A program made the translations under genes and the position numbers. The notes beneath the pieces are model-generated. The model was given only the letters and a program-made list of their open reading frames with translations, searched no databases and was not told where the DNA came from. From contig JXTC01000120.1 of NCBI GenBank assembly GCA_002914845.1, forward strand, positions 699,858 through 763,857: a DNA stretch of 64,000 nucleotides. The letters run 5' to 3'. This document shows positions 1 to 11,579 of the stretch, piece by piece (position 1 is the stretch's first letter; each line of letters starts with the position of its first letter). This DNA is from Trema orientale (lineage: Eukaryota; Streptophyta; Magnoliopsida; Rosales; Cannabaceae).

Positions 1-1080
1 GTCATACTTTTTTTGTTTAATGCTCAAGTTCGCCCTAATAGATTTACTCTTTACTTCAAAGAGTTCTAAAAAATTCCTTTGCCCAAAAGATAATAATTCA
101 TCTAACCTTAAAAGTAAATAACCTCCCCAAATTTTCCAAAATAACCTCCCCATTGTCTCAATCTAAAGAATCAGGATAATAATGGAACTAGAATAAGGAA
201 TCTAGGCAAATAAGCTTTACTTTAACAAGTTAACCACAACTTGACTTACTCAACTATAATTAACTCTAGAATTTAATCAAAATAGAGAATATTAAATAAT
301 ATTTTCGTAACGATGATATGATAACAACCTAAGATTTAATTAAAATGACAAGTGCTCATATCATACATTATCACAACATACAATGCATCAAGTAAAAACG
401 AAAAAAAAAACTATTTTGTTGAAATAGGTGGAGTAACATGATTTTGTAGTCCAGACACTCTAAAACCCATATCAACCAAGTAAGTTTAGTTTTGTATAGG
501 CCTAAATGACTTTAAATGTATAGTATACCAAGTTGAGAAAGTTAATATGACATATCATAATTAAAAGAACACTTTTTTCTCTCGAAAATTGAAGAAGGGA
601 ATTCTCAATACGATTACAAATAATTTAGTCTTTGAAAGATAGTATATACGAATAATGATATAAAACTAAACCATCAAACATGTTCTCATTCAACAATTTA
701 CCTAGATTCCACAACCCAATTCAGTATACAGTATATAATACAATTTGGCTAACAAAAACAATAATATCTCATCGTAGACACAAAACCTCTTATTTTTTCA
801 CCACGAAAAACATGACTACAGCACAAACAAATGTATAAAAATAAAATATAATTCAGTCTGATCCAGTCCCTAAAATACCAAATAAACTGTAAAAAAAGCA
901 TTAACATTGATAATTCCAAATCACGAATAACGGCAAAATTGATACCTATATATGTCAAAATTGAAAATAACCTGATTTTGTCTGAAAAAAATGAATTCAC
1001 AAAGCTGTGGTAGGTGGCAAATAAAAAATTGAAAATCCCAAATCACGAAGAATATCGAGTTCACAAAGCCATGACTGAAG
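1..1080. other. AT-rich intergenic DNA, nothing recognised
   Basis: No coding frame with recognisable protein similarity, no RNA gene and no clear repeat end was seen. Short open frames here are low-complexity chance frames. Confidence 0.5.
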
Positions 1081-1458
1081 TCAGTATCTCGCACTAAGGA
1101 TGAGCAGGAAGAATATGGGTGGAGTGGAAGACTGTTCAGGCCCTGTCTTTCTCGAACAACGGTTCCTGCCTTCGAAAAAAAAGGAGAAAAAAAAACGAGG
1201 GTTCAGAGATACAATTATAAATAAAACGCGTATTTCCAGCCCTTTTAATTTAAGAAAAATAAATAAAAACAACAATAAAAATAAATTAATGGGCATACGC
1301 GCGAAGTCTGAAATAAGACATTATATTAGACGATGGTTCAGTCATAGATAGTCGTCCAAACAACTTAACTGTCGCCCGTGTTTTTTTAAATGACAGTTTT
1401 CCATAAACCAGTCATCTAATCCTGTGGCCCCTGTCTCTTAAAGGAATTTTTGTAGTAG
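1081..1458. mobile_element. Possible right end of a CACTA-type element
   Basis: The sequence ending at 1458 reads tttttgtagtag, which resembles the 3' terminus of plant CACTA elements (inverse of CTACTACAAAAA). It abuts the place where a copia coding remnant begins. The last 150 bases hold short repeated motifs of the gtcgtc/gacagt kind, as in CACTA subterminal regions. No matching left end was found in the window, and the final TG of the terminus is missing, so this is tentative. Confidence 0.3.
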
Positions 1459-1464
1459 CATCTT

Positions 1465-2906
1465 GTTTCGCTACCATAAGGAAGGAAGGCTATTAGCAAC
1501 AAATGGGTCTACAAGATCAAGCGTGATAGCAATGATCAAGTGGAGCATATCGTGTGAGATTAGTGGTAAAGATATATGCTCAGAAAGAAGGTATTGACTT
1601 CAACGAGATATTTTCACCTGTAGTTCCACTGATAATAGTTAGACTGGTTCCGACGATGTGTGCTACGTTTGACCTACATCTAGAGTAGCTAGATGTGAAA
1701 ATTATTTTTCTTCATGGAGAACCTGAAGAAGAAATTTATATGCTCCAACCAGAAGGTTTTGCTAAAACAGGCAAGGAGAACTTAGTTTGCAGGTTGAACA
1801 AATCTCTATACGATCTCAAACAGATATCGAGGTGTTAGTATAACAGATTTGATTCCTTCATCATAAGCCTTGGGTACAACAGACTCAGTTCAGACTACTG
1901 CATATACTTTAGGAGGTTTGATGAAAATAGTGATTTCATTATCTTATTGTTGTATGTGGATGACATGTTGGTAGTGGGCTCCAACAAAAGTAGAGTCCAA
2001 GAATTGAAGGCACAGTTGGCTAAAGAATTTGATATGAAGGACTTGGGACCAGCAAACAAGATTCTAAGGATGCAAATTCACCGAGACAGAAGTAACAGGA
2101 GGATTTAGCTTTCTCAAAAGAATTATCTGAAGAAAATCTTACGGCACTTTAATATGCAAGATTATAAGCCAATTTCTACCCCACTTCCTATTAACTTCAA
2201 ATTATCTTCCGAGATGTGTCCTAGCAATGAAGTAGAGAAGATAGAGATGTCTCGAATACCGTATGCATCAGCGGTAGGAAGCCTAATATTTGCTATAATA
2301 TGCGCAAGACCAGACATTGCACAAGCAGTAGGAGCGGTTAGTCGATATATGACGAATCCTGATGGTGAGCATTGGAATGTTGTGAAGAGGATTCTGAGGT
2401 ACATCAAAGGAACCTCAGAGGCTGTATTATGTTATGGAGGATCAGAATTTACTGTTAGAGGATATGTTGATTCAGATTTTGTAGGTGATCTTGATAAACG
2501 AAAATCTACTACAGGTTATGTGTTCACTTTTGCAGAAGGAGCCGTAAGATAGATTTCAAAACTGCAAACTGTTGTAACTTTATCTACAACAGATTCAGAA
2601 TACATGGCAGCTAAACAACCTTGCAAAGAGGCTATTTGGGTTCAAAGGTTATTAGAGGAGCTCGGGAACAAAGAAGAGAAGATTCCTCTGTTTTGTGACA
2701 GTCAGAGCGCTTTACACATTGCAAAGAATCTAGCCTTTCATTCTAGGACAAAGCACATAGATGTTCAATATCACTTTGTTCGAGAAGTAGTAGAAGATAG
2801 AAGTATAGACATTTTGAAGATACACACTAAAGAGAACCTAGCAGATACTTTAACCAAACCAATGAACATTGACAAGTTTCAATGGTGTAGATCCTCAATG
2901 GCCTAG
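1465..2906 (+). pseudogene. Ty1/copia reverse transcriptase and RNase H, degraded
   Basis: This is the 3' half of a copia polyprotein. In order it shows the start of the RT (NKWVYKIKR, about 1505), the plant copia RT block with LLYVDDMLVVGS (about 1950), the DMKDLGPA region, the SRIPYASAVGSL and ARPDIAQAVG blocks (from about 2250), and RNase H with STTDSEYMAA and FHSRTKHIDV through to the ADTLTKP motif near 2850. Several in-frame stops (about 1686, 1837, 2106 and 2550) break it, and gag, protease and integrase are absent upstream, so it cannot be autonomous. A purine-rich tract (about 2990-3003) and an LTR follow, as expected at a copia 3' end. Confidence 0.9.
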
Positions 2907-3003
2907 CAGATACATAAGCAGCATAAAAAATTGAAAAGTGAAGAAAAGAAAGATTTATCAAGTGTGAAGATATGATTAAAATCAAAGTATTCAAGTAGGA
3001 GAA

Positions 3004-5812
3004 TGTGGTCAACATATGCGGCAACACTACTAGAAAAACCACATTTCACGTCACTTTATATGTGACGTCTATTAGATTCCACGTCGCCTGCCAAAGCGAC
3101 GTGTAGGTGACCGCCGTAATAAGTGCAGGTTTTTCACATCACTTAAAAAGTGACGTCGTAGGTCTACGACGTCACTTAAAAAGCGACGTGGTAGACCTAC
3201 GACGTCACTTTTTAAGTGACGTAAAAAACTTTTTCAGGAGATTTTGTCAATTTAAATTTGTCAAACTTCTTGGATTTCACTTACATAGAAACATAATTAC
3301 AAATTTTATAAAACTGTCAAACTACATTCCATCCTTTCCTTTCATCCATTTCCTTTAATCCATGTTGAGTATCAACTAAAAAGGTACAAATAATCTTTCA
3401 AAATAAAATGAAAAACCCCTTTTATTGAATTGGTGTCTAATTCTTCAACATACAAGAAAAAAAGGTTAAGTACAATTAAGAGAAGTTTTACCATTCTGAT
3501 TGCTACAGAGTCTGAACATGTACATGTAACTAGCAGATTCATAATACACTTATATATATCTTCTTCATAAGGCCTTGTATAATCAGCAACACTCCGTGAC
3601 GAGTACATCAATAAAGGAATTATCTAAAATATAATAAAGAATCTAATTTAGTAAAAATTAAAATGGATTTAATTTAAAGGCACAAATATCGGTATGTACA
3701 ATCCTACTACACAACTACAAAATAGAAAGAGGACCATGTAGTAATTATCTTGTAACAATATCTCAAATCCTCCATTCTGAATTTCTCGTAGGGATATATG
3801 TAAGTCATAAGAAAACTGTATAATATGGCATCTGAAGACAATTAAGGTGCTATATCTTATATAAAGAAAACATATAGGGACATATGTAACTCATAGGAAC
3901 TGAATTAATTATGAATAACTAAAAACATAACAAGTACATGTCTCTAATTCCCAAGCACAAAAGCACCTCACCTCTGCTCCATTAATAACGATTTGGCCTC
4001 CCAACTTCTCCACCACTTGCAGTACCACATTCTCCTTTATGAAGTACAGGACAAATGTAGTCAACTAATAATTAAGTATATATTCGATCACTTTATAAGT
4101 TTCTCATACTAACAATTGAGATTAATCATTTCTGCAGTACCTTTAACAATATATAGATGCTAGTTTTCTTAAAAAAAATATAACAAAAATCCTGTACTTA
4201 AGCATACAGAGAATATAGAGTAGACCAACCTTAAAACGACAAAGTATGATAGACTTTTGAACCATAATTTCTTTTCTTTGTACAGTTTTTTTTATCCTTC
4301 TCTCTCTTAGGACATTAATCGAACACTTTGCATGCTCTAATTCGTTATCCCTATGTTAACCCCATCAGCTCATCACTATGCGCTCCTTTAATTTGTCTAC
4401 ATATTTAGACAATTTGTCTACATATCATGATAAGAAATATGTTGTAGAAGGCATAGTCCTAAAATCTCACCTCCTCGGCAATAAATGAAATTCCACCATA
4501 GTTAACCATTTTATAAGTCTCTCAAAGAGTAGGATTAAAAGGCGTCCATGTTCTGGTTAACGTAATAAGACAGATACAACCTATGATGCTGCAAGAAGTA
4601 ACATGAAAATTTCACAATGACAAGAAGTGATCTTGCTTGGGCATTTTTGAGAATGACATAAAAGACAATGCTCACAGGCATAAACCAAATGAATGTAGAA
4701 GAACATGGGGCATACATAAGTAGAACTTGGACTTCCGGGAGTGCTTGTGGTCGACGAGAGTGGGGTCGGGGTCGGAGTTGGAGACAAAGTGGCAAAGGTG
4801 GAACTCATGGTCGAGATGGCACCTCATGTGGTGGGTGGGGACAGCGAGTCTTAGTGCCACCAGCGAAGTGGATGAACTGGGGCTTTGACGAGAGCGCTCT
4901 TGTGAGACATATATAGGGAGAAAGATTTAGAGGGCGAGAAAGAGAGAATGAGAGATGAGGAGGGTTTGACAGCGGGATATGAGAAAAGAGAGAATTAGGG
5001 ATCAGGTGCTAATTTGGGCCCTAATATCGTGCCTCTATCTTGCCGCATTTCAACGTCGCTCAGGACGGGACGACATAACGATATCACGTCGCCGTGTAAG
5101 GGACATGAAATGGGCATGCTTCTGTCGCATTTTAAGCGACGTTGAAGCCCAAGTTTCTGGGCCCAATCGCATCCCTTGTAAGGCGACGTTCTAGCCTGTG
5201 CCCTCTTCCACGTCGCACAGCAGGAGACATAATAGCCCAGAAAATTTCCATGTCGCGCCAATGTCAAATGCGACGTGAAAATTAGGTGACGGGGTAGCCC
5301 TTTTTTCTAGTAGTACAACAGCCGCATTTAATCAATAAATGCGACAGCAACCGCAGCCCATGTGAAGAAAAAGAAAGAAAAGAAAAAAAAAAGGGAAAGC
5401 TGGGATGTATTAATTTGAGGAGGGGTGAGGGGTTCACTTATACATACTCCTTACCTCAATCTCATTTTGCATCTCATTCCAAAATATTTCTTCTCCCCTT
5501 AAGAGAGAGTTTAAGCTTAAAAAATCCTCTTAAATATCCCATTTTAGTTTTCTCCTAATTTGTTTAGAGAGAATGTTTTTTCCTATTTCAAGAGAGAGAG
5601 AGATTCATTTGTACTCTTCCTGTTTTAGAGAGAAGTGAGTTGTAATCTCTTTTTCATATTAAAATTCTACACTATCTTGTCCATAGATGTAGCCTAAATT
5701 GGGTGAATCACGATAAATCTTTTGTGTGTCTTATCTTTTTCATTTTAATCAAATTTTTTCAACTCGTATTTTAGCTATGTGTTGTCGCTTCCGCAAAGCC
5801 GATCTCCTAACA
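3004..5812 (+). repeat. 3' LTR of the copia element, split by a CACTA-type insert
   Basis: After the purine tract the LTR appears to start with TG at 3004. About 20 bp later it is interrupted at 3025-5315. It resumes at 5319 and ends near CTCCTAACA (about 5812). The resumed part has CT-rich leader-like sequence and the motif gggtgaatcacgataaatc, common near the end of plant copia LTRs. Without the insert the LTR would be about 515 bp. The end points are inferred from TG...CA, because no second LTR copy is in the window. Confidence 0.55.
3025..5315. mobile_element. CACTA-type (En/Spm) non-autonomous element
   Basis: The left end reads CACTACTAGAAAAA and the right end is its inverse, TTTTTTCTAGTAGTA, with one terminal mismatch. 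A 3-bp target duplication, caa, lies at 3022-3024 and 5316-5318; this is the CACTA signature. Both ends carry many copies of a gtgacgt/acgtcac motif (3047-3230 and 5040-5290), the subterminal array where transposase usually binds. The element is 2.29 kb and no transposase frame is seen. The middle holds unrecognised sequence, including an exon-like stretch near 4000 and a His/Cys-rich minus-strand frame around 4680-4860 that may be captured host DNA. Confidence 0.8.
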
Positions 5813-6977
5813 AATTCTGCTTACAAAAAGATACGGTCATATATTCTTGTTAAAATCAACTCTTGAAGATCAAATAAGGCAACTCGTGGAATGTGAACAA
5901 AAAAAATTACAAGATATTAATGACTTACATATGTTGTGAGACTAAATGTACTAAATCTATGAGTTGTGCACGAGATTCTCATCTGCTCAATTAGTACAAA
6001 TAGCTCGTTCGGAACTTGCTATTTGACCAGACTCGACAAGCTCATCATAATGAGCTGCAACTCAACTTGAGAATCATCGGCATGCGAGTTGATCTCTACA
6101 ACCAATCTCTAAGATATCCACATCAAAATCAAACAGTTATTCCGAATTTACATAAATTCTGAAATTTTCTCAATCTTGTGTGATAAGTGCAATTCAAATT
6201 CGAATATTGATTGAGTTACCATATCTGTACTAGACCCTCTTAGCCTATTAATTATGAGAGAAGGGTCAAAAAAAGAGATCAGACCCTTTTGTGCTGAAGA
6301 ATAACCAGAAATTCTAGAGACTAACATTGTATGTAGGTCATCATTTTCTGGTCGAAACATCTAAAATCTGGTATCGTTTTAATGTCCTTTTATTTATACT
6401 ATAAATCTCGTTGTCACGCTGGGTTTTGGTATCAATAACTTGGCATTAAAAGGAGAGCCTTCAAAACCTAGAAAAAAGCTTTACCTATTCCCTAATCCAA
6501 TCTGCAAAAATTGTGGCTACTAGGCATCAAAACCTCCCAGACCGACGACGCAACCACTTCTAAGACTCAAGCTACCCGAACCGGGGACTTGTCACCCGTT
6601 CACTCAGTGATGCCATGACAGCAATAGTAGCGGATCATCAAAAATCCATTAGGAGCTGAGGCTCTGATGGGACACACATGACTGAGACTAGGTAGCATGT
6701 TGGTATAGAGCTGATGGAAAGCTTATCAGGCCACAGATCTAGCTAAATGCCAAATAAATTAACCACGAAGAGGCTCTAGAAGAGGTTTAGGCAACTATAA
6801 ATTTGATCTAAACCATGCTCGAGAACATGATAGGACGGAATGCCCAGCACGAGTAGCCTATAAGATTGAGATGAGGAGCAGATCGAGGTGACCAAGTTTA
6901 AGGTTGCAACTAATCCAAGAGTAGACAAGCCCTAGAGTAGTCTTGGGAAAACGACTCGAGAGATCAGGAGAGAGCCA
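5813..6977. other. Intergenic DNA flanking a copia insertion
   Basis: No recognisable gene. The part from about 6460 is less AT-rich and continues on the far side of the next element (from 9103), so it is the interrupted target of that insertion. Nothing in it could be named. Confidence 0.4.
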
Positions 6978-9097
6978 TGTTAGGAAATTGTATTTCTTAT
7001 AGTGGGCCACATATTTTGGACAATTATATTGGGCCATATTATTCTTAAGCAGACCCAATAAGTGATTTAATTAGTGCTGGGTCAGGATATCCAACTAGGT
7101 ATGGATATCAATGTGGAAACCCTGTTAGTCACCCAGTTGGGTTTGATGGATACCCAACAGAGACTATTTAAAGAACCTATTAGGGTTATGGTCCCTGTAG
7201 CCAAATAATACGTACGCTCAATTCTCTGTAACCTACCATCAGTTACAGAGAACTCCATCTGAGTGATATAAGGCTTTAGGCTACAGAAGATCAAACCCTT
7301 TAGCGATTACAGTCAATTTCTTACGCTTCCGCCTTAGGTTCATCGTCCAGACTACGGTATTGAATCATGGACTCAGGTATACTCAATGAATCCCTACCTA
7401 TCAGTTTTACATGAATGTTCTAGGGTTTGTGTTTGGTATTTACAATCCCATATTCATCTCCAACAAGGTCTCTAATCACATATCTTATGACCCAAAACTC
7501 AATTACTTTAACCCTCATAGCATCAAATACTCAATAAATCATGTAAAATTACAAATCATGCATGTATAATCTAAACCCTAGAAATCCAAATGGACATAGA
7601 TTTTGAAAACTACAAACATGCATGAAAACCTAATCAATTTTTGAGGATTTTTGAGGATTTGAGGATTTGGTCGTAGGTATTAGCAGCAGATGTCTCCCAC
7701 ATGGGTTACATATGAACCAAATACAATTGTATTGTAAAACTGAAGTATGGCCATAAAATTGCCATATTATTCCTGAATATCCACGAAGTTGTAATCTCGT
7801 CCATCAGACATATCAGCATGAAACCAATGCACTCGTTGTTGCACTTATTTGGATGGCAACTAGAACCCTCAATGATCACCGTACTAATACGCCCGAACGA
7901 CACAAATCGAGTATGGAATGTCAAATTTATGTTCCTGGAGATATACGACATAATCATCCAGAATCGCACTTCTCCTTTCTCTAATGGACCTCCTTAAAGG
8001 TACTAGTTCTTGAGGCTGTTGAGTTTGCTCTACAGGAGCATTTACCTCAACTGGGAAAGGAACCTCCTGAACATTGTCTTGAAATGGAGCGATTGCATCT
8101 TGAACAATGATATTGTTAGAAACAGGATACTGAGTGTTCTGACCATTGCCAATAGCAACCATAGGAAGAGAAACGAATTCTTCTTCAAAAACAATGTCCC
8201 TAACCTTATCTTCCCTCCCAAACTCAATATCCTCAAGAAATCTGGCATTTTCCGTCTCAAAGAAAGACTTTAATGTGGGATCATAAAATTTATAGCCTCT
8301 GGATCTTTCAGAATACCCTACAAAGTAGCAGCTAACTGTTCTTGAGTCCAGTTTCCTTTCATCGGGCCTGTAAGGCCTTGCCTCAGTTGGACAACCCTAT
8401 ATGTGTAAATGACTTATACTGGGTTTTCACCCAGTCCAGAGTTCATAAGGGGTTTTAGCTACTGCTTTGCTCGGTACTCTATTAAGGATATATGCTGTAG
8501 TTTTGAGTGCGTCTCCCCATAGTGATTCTGGTAAGGTGGAATGACTAATCATACTTCTTACCATATTCTTTAGTGTCCGATTGCGTCGTTTAGCAACACC
8601 ATTCATGCTAAGTTTCCCAGGCATGGTGTATTGCGGGACGATGCCGCACTCTTCTAAATACTTAGCAAAGGGCCCTGGACGTTGCTCACCTGATCTATGC
8701 CCAATGTCAAATTCATGTTCCAAATGGACATAATGGATCATCTTCCACTATCCCTGTTAGTCACCCAGTTGGGTTTGATGGATACCCAACAGGGACTATT
8801 TAAAGAACCTATTAGGGTTATGGTCCCTGTAGCCAAATAATACTTACGCTCAATTCTCTGTAACTTACCATCAGTTACAGAGAACTCCATCTGAGTAACA
8901 TAAGGCTTTAGGCTACAAAAGATCAAACCCTATAGCGATTACAGTCAATTTCTTACGCTTCCGCCTTAGGTTCATCGTCCAGACTACAGTATTGAATCAT
9001 GGACTCAGGTATACTCAATGTATCCCTACCTATCAGTTTTACATGAATGTTCTAGGGTCTGTGTTTGGTATTTACAATCCCATATTCATCTCCAACA
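6978..9097 (-). mobile_element. Internally deleted Ty1/copia element with TSD
   Basis: The left LTR (6978-7465, TGTTAGG...CCAACA) and a truncated right LTR (8752-9097, matching left-LTR positions from about 7120 onward) flank a short internal region coding on the minus strand. A perfect 5-bp target duplication, agcca, stands at 6973-6977 and 9098-9102. The right LTR is thus the 5' LTR. Its inner end, the primer-binding site, gag and protease are deleted, so the LTR joins directly to integrase sequence near 8745. Most of the reverse transcriptase is also missing. Confidence 0.88.
7706..8745 (-). pseudogene. copia integrase C-terminal part, fragment
   Basis: Read on the minus strand from 8741, the frame gives the end of a copia integrase core ([20 protein letters not shown], then [14 protein letters not shown] and [12 protein letters not shown]). 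It is followed by the linker with LRRSIRERRSA (about 7975) that precedes copia RT. Frameshifts and stops split it near 8430 and 8165. It lies inside the element at 6978-9097 and is bounded by deletions on both sides. Confidence 0.85.
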
Positions 9098-9102
9098 AGC
9101 CA

Positions 9103-9948
9103 CACCCATCTCAATTAATCAGACTACTCATAGGACGGGAACTAGAGATCTTCCTCCTCGACCTCCTCGCCTAGTCAATGATGTTGAGTAACTAGTTGAG
9201 ACAACTTATACATGAGCTACAGGAAGCGTGTTCGATAAATTCGAACATGTAGCTGGTGACCTAGATTTTAAGCTAGGACGTGATCTTCTAGTTGCCTGAC
9301 TAGTGGAGGGTGAGCATCTCACAAACCATGACTAGCAGGAGTTCGACTGCTGATACAGCACTAGATGATTTCAGCACAGAAGTTTTGGTCTCCAAGCTTT
9401 TCTTCTCCTCTTTTAGGTTTTGATATGTTTCTATGAGTCTTAGGTCTCCCTTCAGTATATCCCATCTAACCTAGAGTGCTTTATTTATAGTGTATTTGAC
9501 CTAGAGGGTGATTTGAAAGAGTCCCGCATAAGTTAGGAGTCCTAGCTAATTAAAAATCCTCACACCCCTCTTTAAATTGAAATATTCCCCGGATATAATT
9601 TTCTTGTAATTTTATTAATGTGAGATACATGTAACGTTTGAGATTTTCAAGTCACATCAGAGCTTATTCTTCAGGTAAAAGTCATTTTCATGTATGGGCT
9701 TGAAAATTTGCACCTATAGAGACGTAATGGATCACGAGGAGCCCGAGACAATTATGCCCGTTTTATATGTATGAGAACTATCACATATCAGTAATGGACA
9801 TTACTTAATTCTACTATAGTTTCTAATTACTTACCACGTGGCTCGTTACGTTCTTACAAATATTGTACTTACAAATAATCATAGCCAAAAAAAAAAAGAC
9901 AAAAAATCGGAAAACTCCAAATTCCGACCGATTCGTCGTCTTCCAAAA
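9103..9948. other. Intergenic region 3' of the first BBE-like gene
   Basis: It continues the DNA interrupted by the copia insertion, then becomes AT-rich. A CACGTG box lies near 9836, downstream of the minus-strand gene, where a promoter role is unlikely. No gene or clear polyadenylation signal was recognised. Confidence 0.4.
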
Positions 9949-11523
9949 TCAAATACGAGCCTCAAGCAAATGAAGTGAACCAGACTTCTCCAATGGAAGC
10001 GCAGGAATACTCTGCTCATTTCTGAAAAAATTCTCGGGATCCACTCTCCTCTTTACCTCAACCAGCCTCCGAAAATTTTCCTTGAAATACTTAAACCCGT
10101 AATCCATCGCCGTCCGATAACTCGTTGTCGAATGATCATGATCGTTGGTTCCCAAATCAAGATCTCTATAGTTTAAGTACGACTCTCTCGGGTTCTTAGA
10201 CACAAACGGAGTCATGTACAGGTACAGCTTCCTCAACAACCCGAGGTAGTAACTTTCCGCCTCGCTTCCCGGTTCGTCCCAATTCGCCAAATACTGAATC
10301 TTCGCTAAGTTACCGCGATGCGGAAACGGGGTTGCATTGGCCGATATCTGAGCCATTCTTCCTCCATAAGGATTGAAAGCCAGAACTGGAAACTCGAGCT
10401 CTACCATCTTCCTGAAAATCAAATTAAGACCCTTTTTCGAAATCGGCTTTTTCAAATAATCCGATTTTCTTTTCAAATGGACTAGCTTTTCGGGTTTTCG
10501 ACGTAGTAAGTACTCGTCGGAAGTCCCCAATGGAATATCAGCCCAGAAAAAGATCGATTGGACCCAATTCGTTTCGATACAATCTATTTTTCGCAAACCC
10601 AATTCGGGAAAACTCGGTTCCATAACAGAGACAAGTCTGTCTGAGTCACCCAAAAAGAGAGCCACAAACGAAGCTCTTAGGGTTTTTACTCCGGTTTGAC
10701 TGGTTCTGACTACATCCAAGACCATTCTAATGAAAAGGTCTTCGTCTAGGTCAGGAGCCACCTCCTGCCACTGAAAAACGACGTCGTTCGCGTTCTCTTC
10801 TCTTGTTCTCTGTACTTTGAAAACGGTCACTGTTTCAGGAATCCGAACTAGGTTTATCTTGTAAGCCAAAACGACACCGAAACTCGCTCCTCCTCCGCCT
10901 CTTATAGCCCAAAACAGGTCTTCCCCCATGGACTTTCTATCCAGAAGTTGGCCATGTACGTTGACTATCTGAGCGTCAACGATGTGGTCAACGGAGAGAC
11001 CGTACTTTCTCATCATGTTACCGTACCCGCCGCCGCTGAGGTGCCCGCCGACGCCGACCGTTGGACACACTCCGGCGGGGAAGCCATGACTTTTGCTGTT
11101 TTGGGCAATTTTGTAGTAAAGCTCGCCTAGAGTGGCTCCGGCTTGAACCCAAGCCGTTTCTGTCACCATGTCTAACTCGATGGCTCGGAGTTTCTGCATG
11201 TCGAGGAGGAAGAAACGCGTTTCGGAGGAGACGTACGAAACGCCTTCATAGTCGTGGCCGCCACTTCGGATCCTCATTTGGAGGTTGTGCTTTCGAGCTG
11301 AGATGACGGCGGCTTGGACGTGAGAGACGTGAGTAGGAACGACGATAAGGAGTGGCTTCGGTGTCGTTGGAGCGATGAAACGGAGGTTTTGGATGTGGGA
11401 GAGGAGGATGGGCGTAAACGACGTGTCGTTTGGAGTGTGGATCGCTTCCGAGATCGGGTGACATAGGTCGGAGTTGCTCAGGAGGGTGCGGACGAAGTCC
11501 TCGGTAACGAAAGTGTCGGTCAT
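9949..11523 (-). CDS. BBE-like FAD-linked oxidase, no signal peptide
   Basis: An intact intronless frame of 524 residues in the berberine bridge enzyme-like family, whose members oxidise alcohols, sugars or alkaloid-type substrates with covalently bound FAD. The FAD-binding PCMH domain spans about residues 50-230 with RSGGHDYEG (His90, 8-alpha-histidyl FAD link) and GVCPTVGVGGH (Cys153, 6-S-cysteinyl link). GEDLFWAIRGGGGASFGVV follows. The C-terminal BBE domain has NYRDLDLG (Tyr452, the usual catalytic Tyr position) and FFRNEQSIP. The Val in VGVGG is the state linked to oxygen-using oxidases. The N-terminus is odd: the first Met lies about 20 residues before the usual mature start, with no hydrophobic leader, whereas family members are normally secreted. 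The C-terminus runs about 12 residues longer than the two paralogues. The substrate is unknown. Confidence 0.93.
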   Translation of the reverse strand: MTDTFVTEDFVRTLLSNSDLCHPISEAIHTPNDTSFTPILLSHIQNLRFIAPTTPKPLLIVVPTHVSHVQAAVISARKHNLQMRIRSGGHDYEGVSYVSSETRFFLLDMQKLRAIELDMVTETAWVQAGATLGELYYKIAQNSKSHGFPAGVCPTVGVGGHLSGGGYGNMMRKYGLSVDHIVDAQIVNVHGQLLDRKSMGEDLFWAIRGGGGASFGVVLAYKINLVRIPETVTVFKVQRTREENANDVVFQWQEVAPDLDEDLFIRMVLDVVRTSQTGVKTLRASFVALFLGDSDRLVSVMEPSFPELGLRKIDCIETNWVQSIFFWADIPLGTSDEYLLRRKPEKLVHLKRKSDYLKKPISKKGLNLIFRKMVELEFPVLAFNPYGGRMAQISANATPFPHRGNLAKIQYLANWDEPGSEAESYYLGLLRKLYLYMTPFVSKNPRESYLNYRDLDLGTNDHDHSTTSYRTAMDYGFKYFKENFRRLVEVKRRVDPENFFRNEQSIPALPLEKSGSLHLLEARI

Positions 11524-11554
11524 TTTTCTGGCCTTGGGCCTTAGAAGTTGGAAA

Positions 11555-11570
11555 ATATACTATATAGTAT
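11555..11570 (-). promoter_or_regulatory. Likely TATA box of the first BBE-like gene
   Basis: On the minus strand an ACTATATAGTATA stretch lies 32-47 bp before the ATG at 11523. The short distance supports that ATG as the start used, leaving no room for an upstream signal-peptide exon. Assigned from position and composition only. Confidence 0.4.
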
Positions 11571-11579
11571 GTTAAGGGT

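Noticed and set aside
4668-4916. Gly/Arg/Ser-rich plus-strand frame as a gene
   Set aside because: It is inside a CACTA-type element and opposes a more protein-like His/Cys-rich minus-strand frame. Neither gave a recognisable family.
10948-11306. Plus-strand frames opposite the first BBE-like gene
   Set aside because: They are antisense shadows of the conserved FAD domain.
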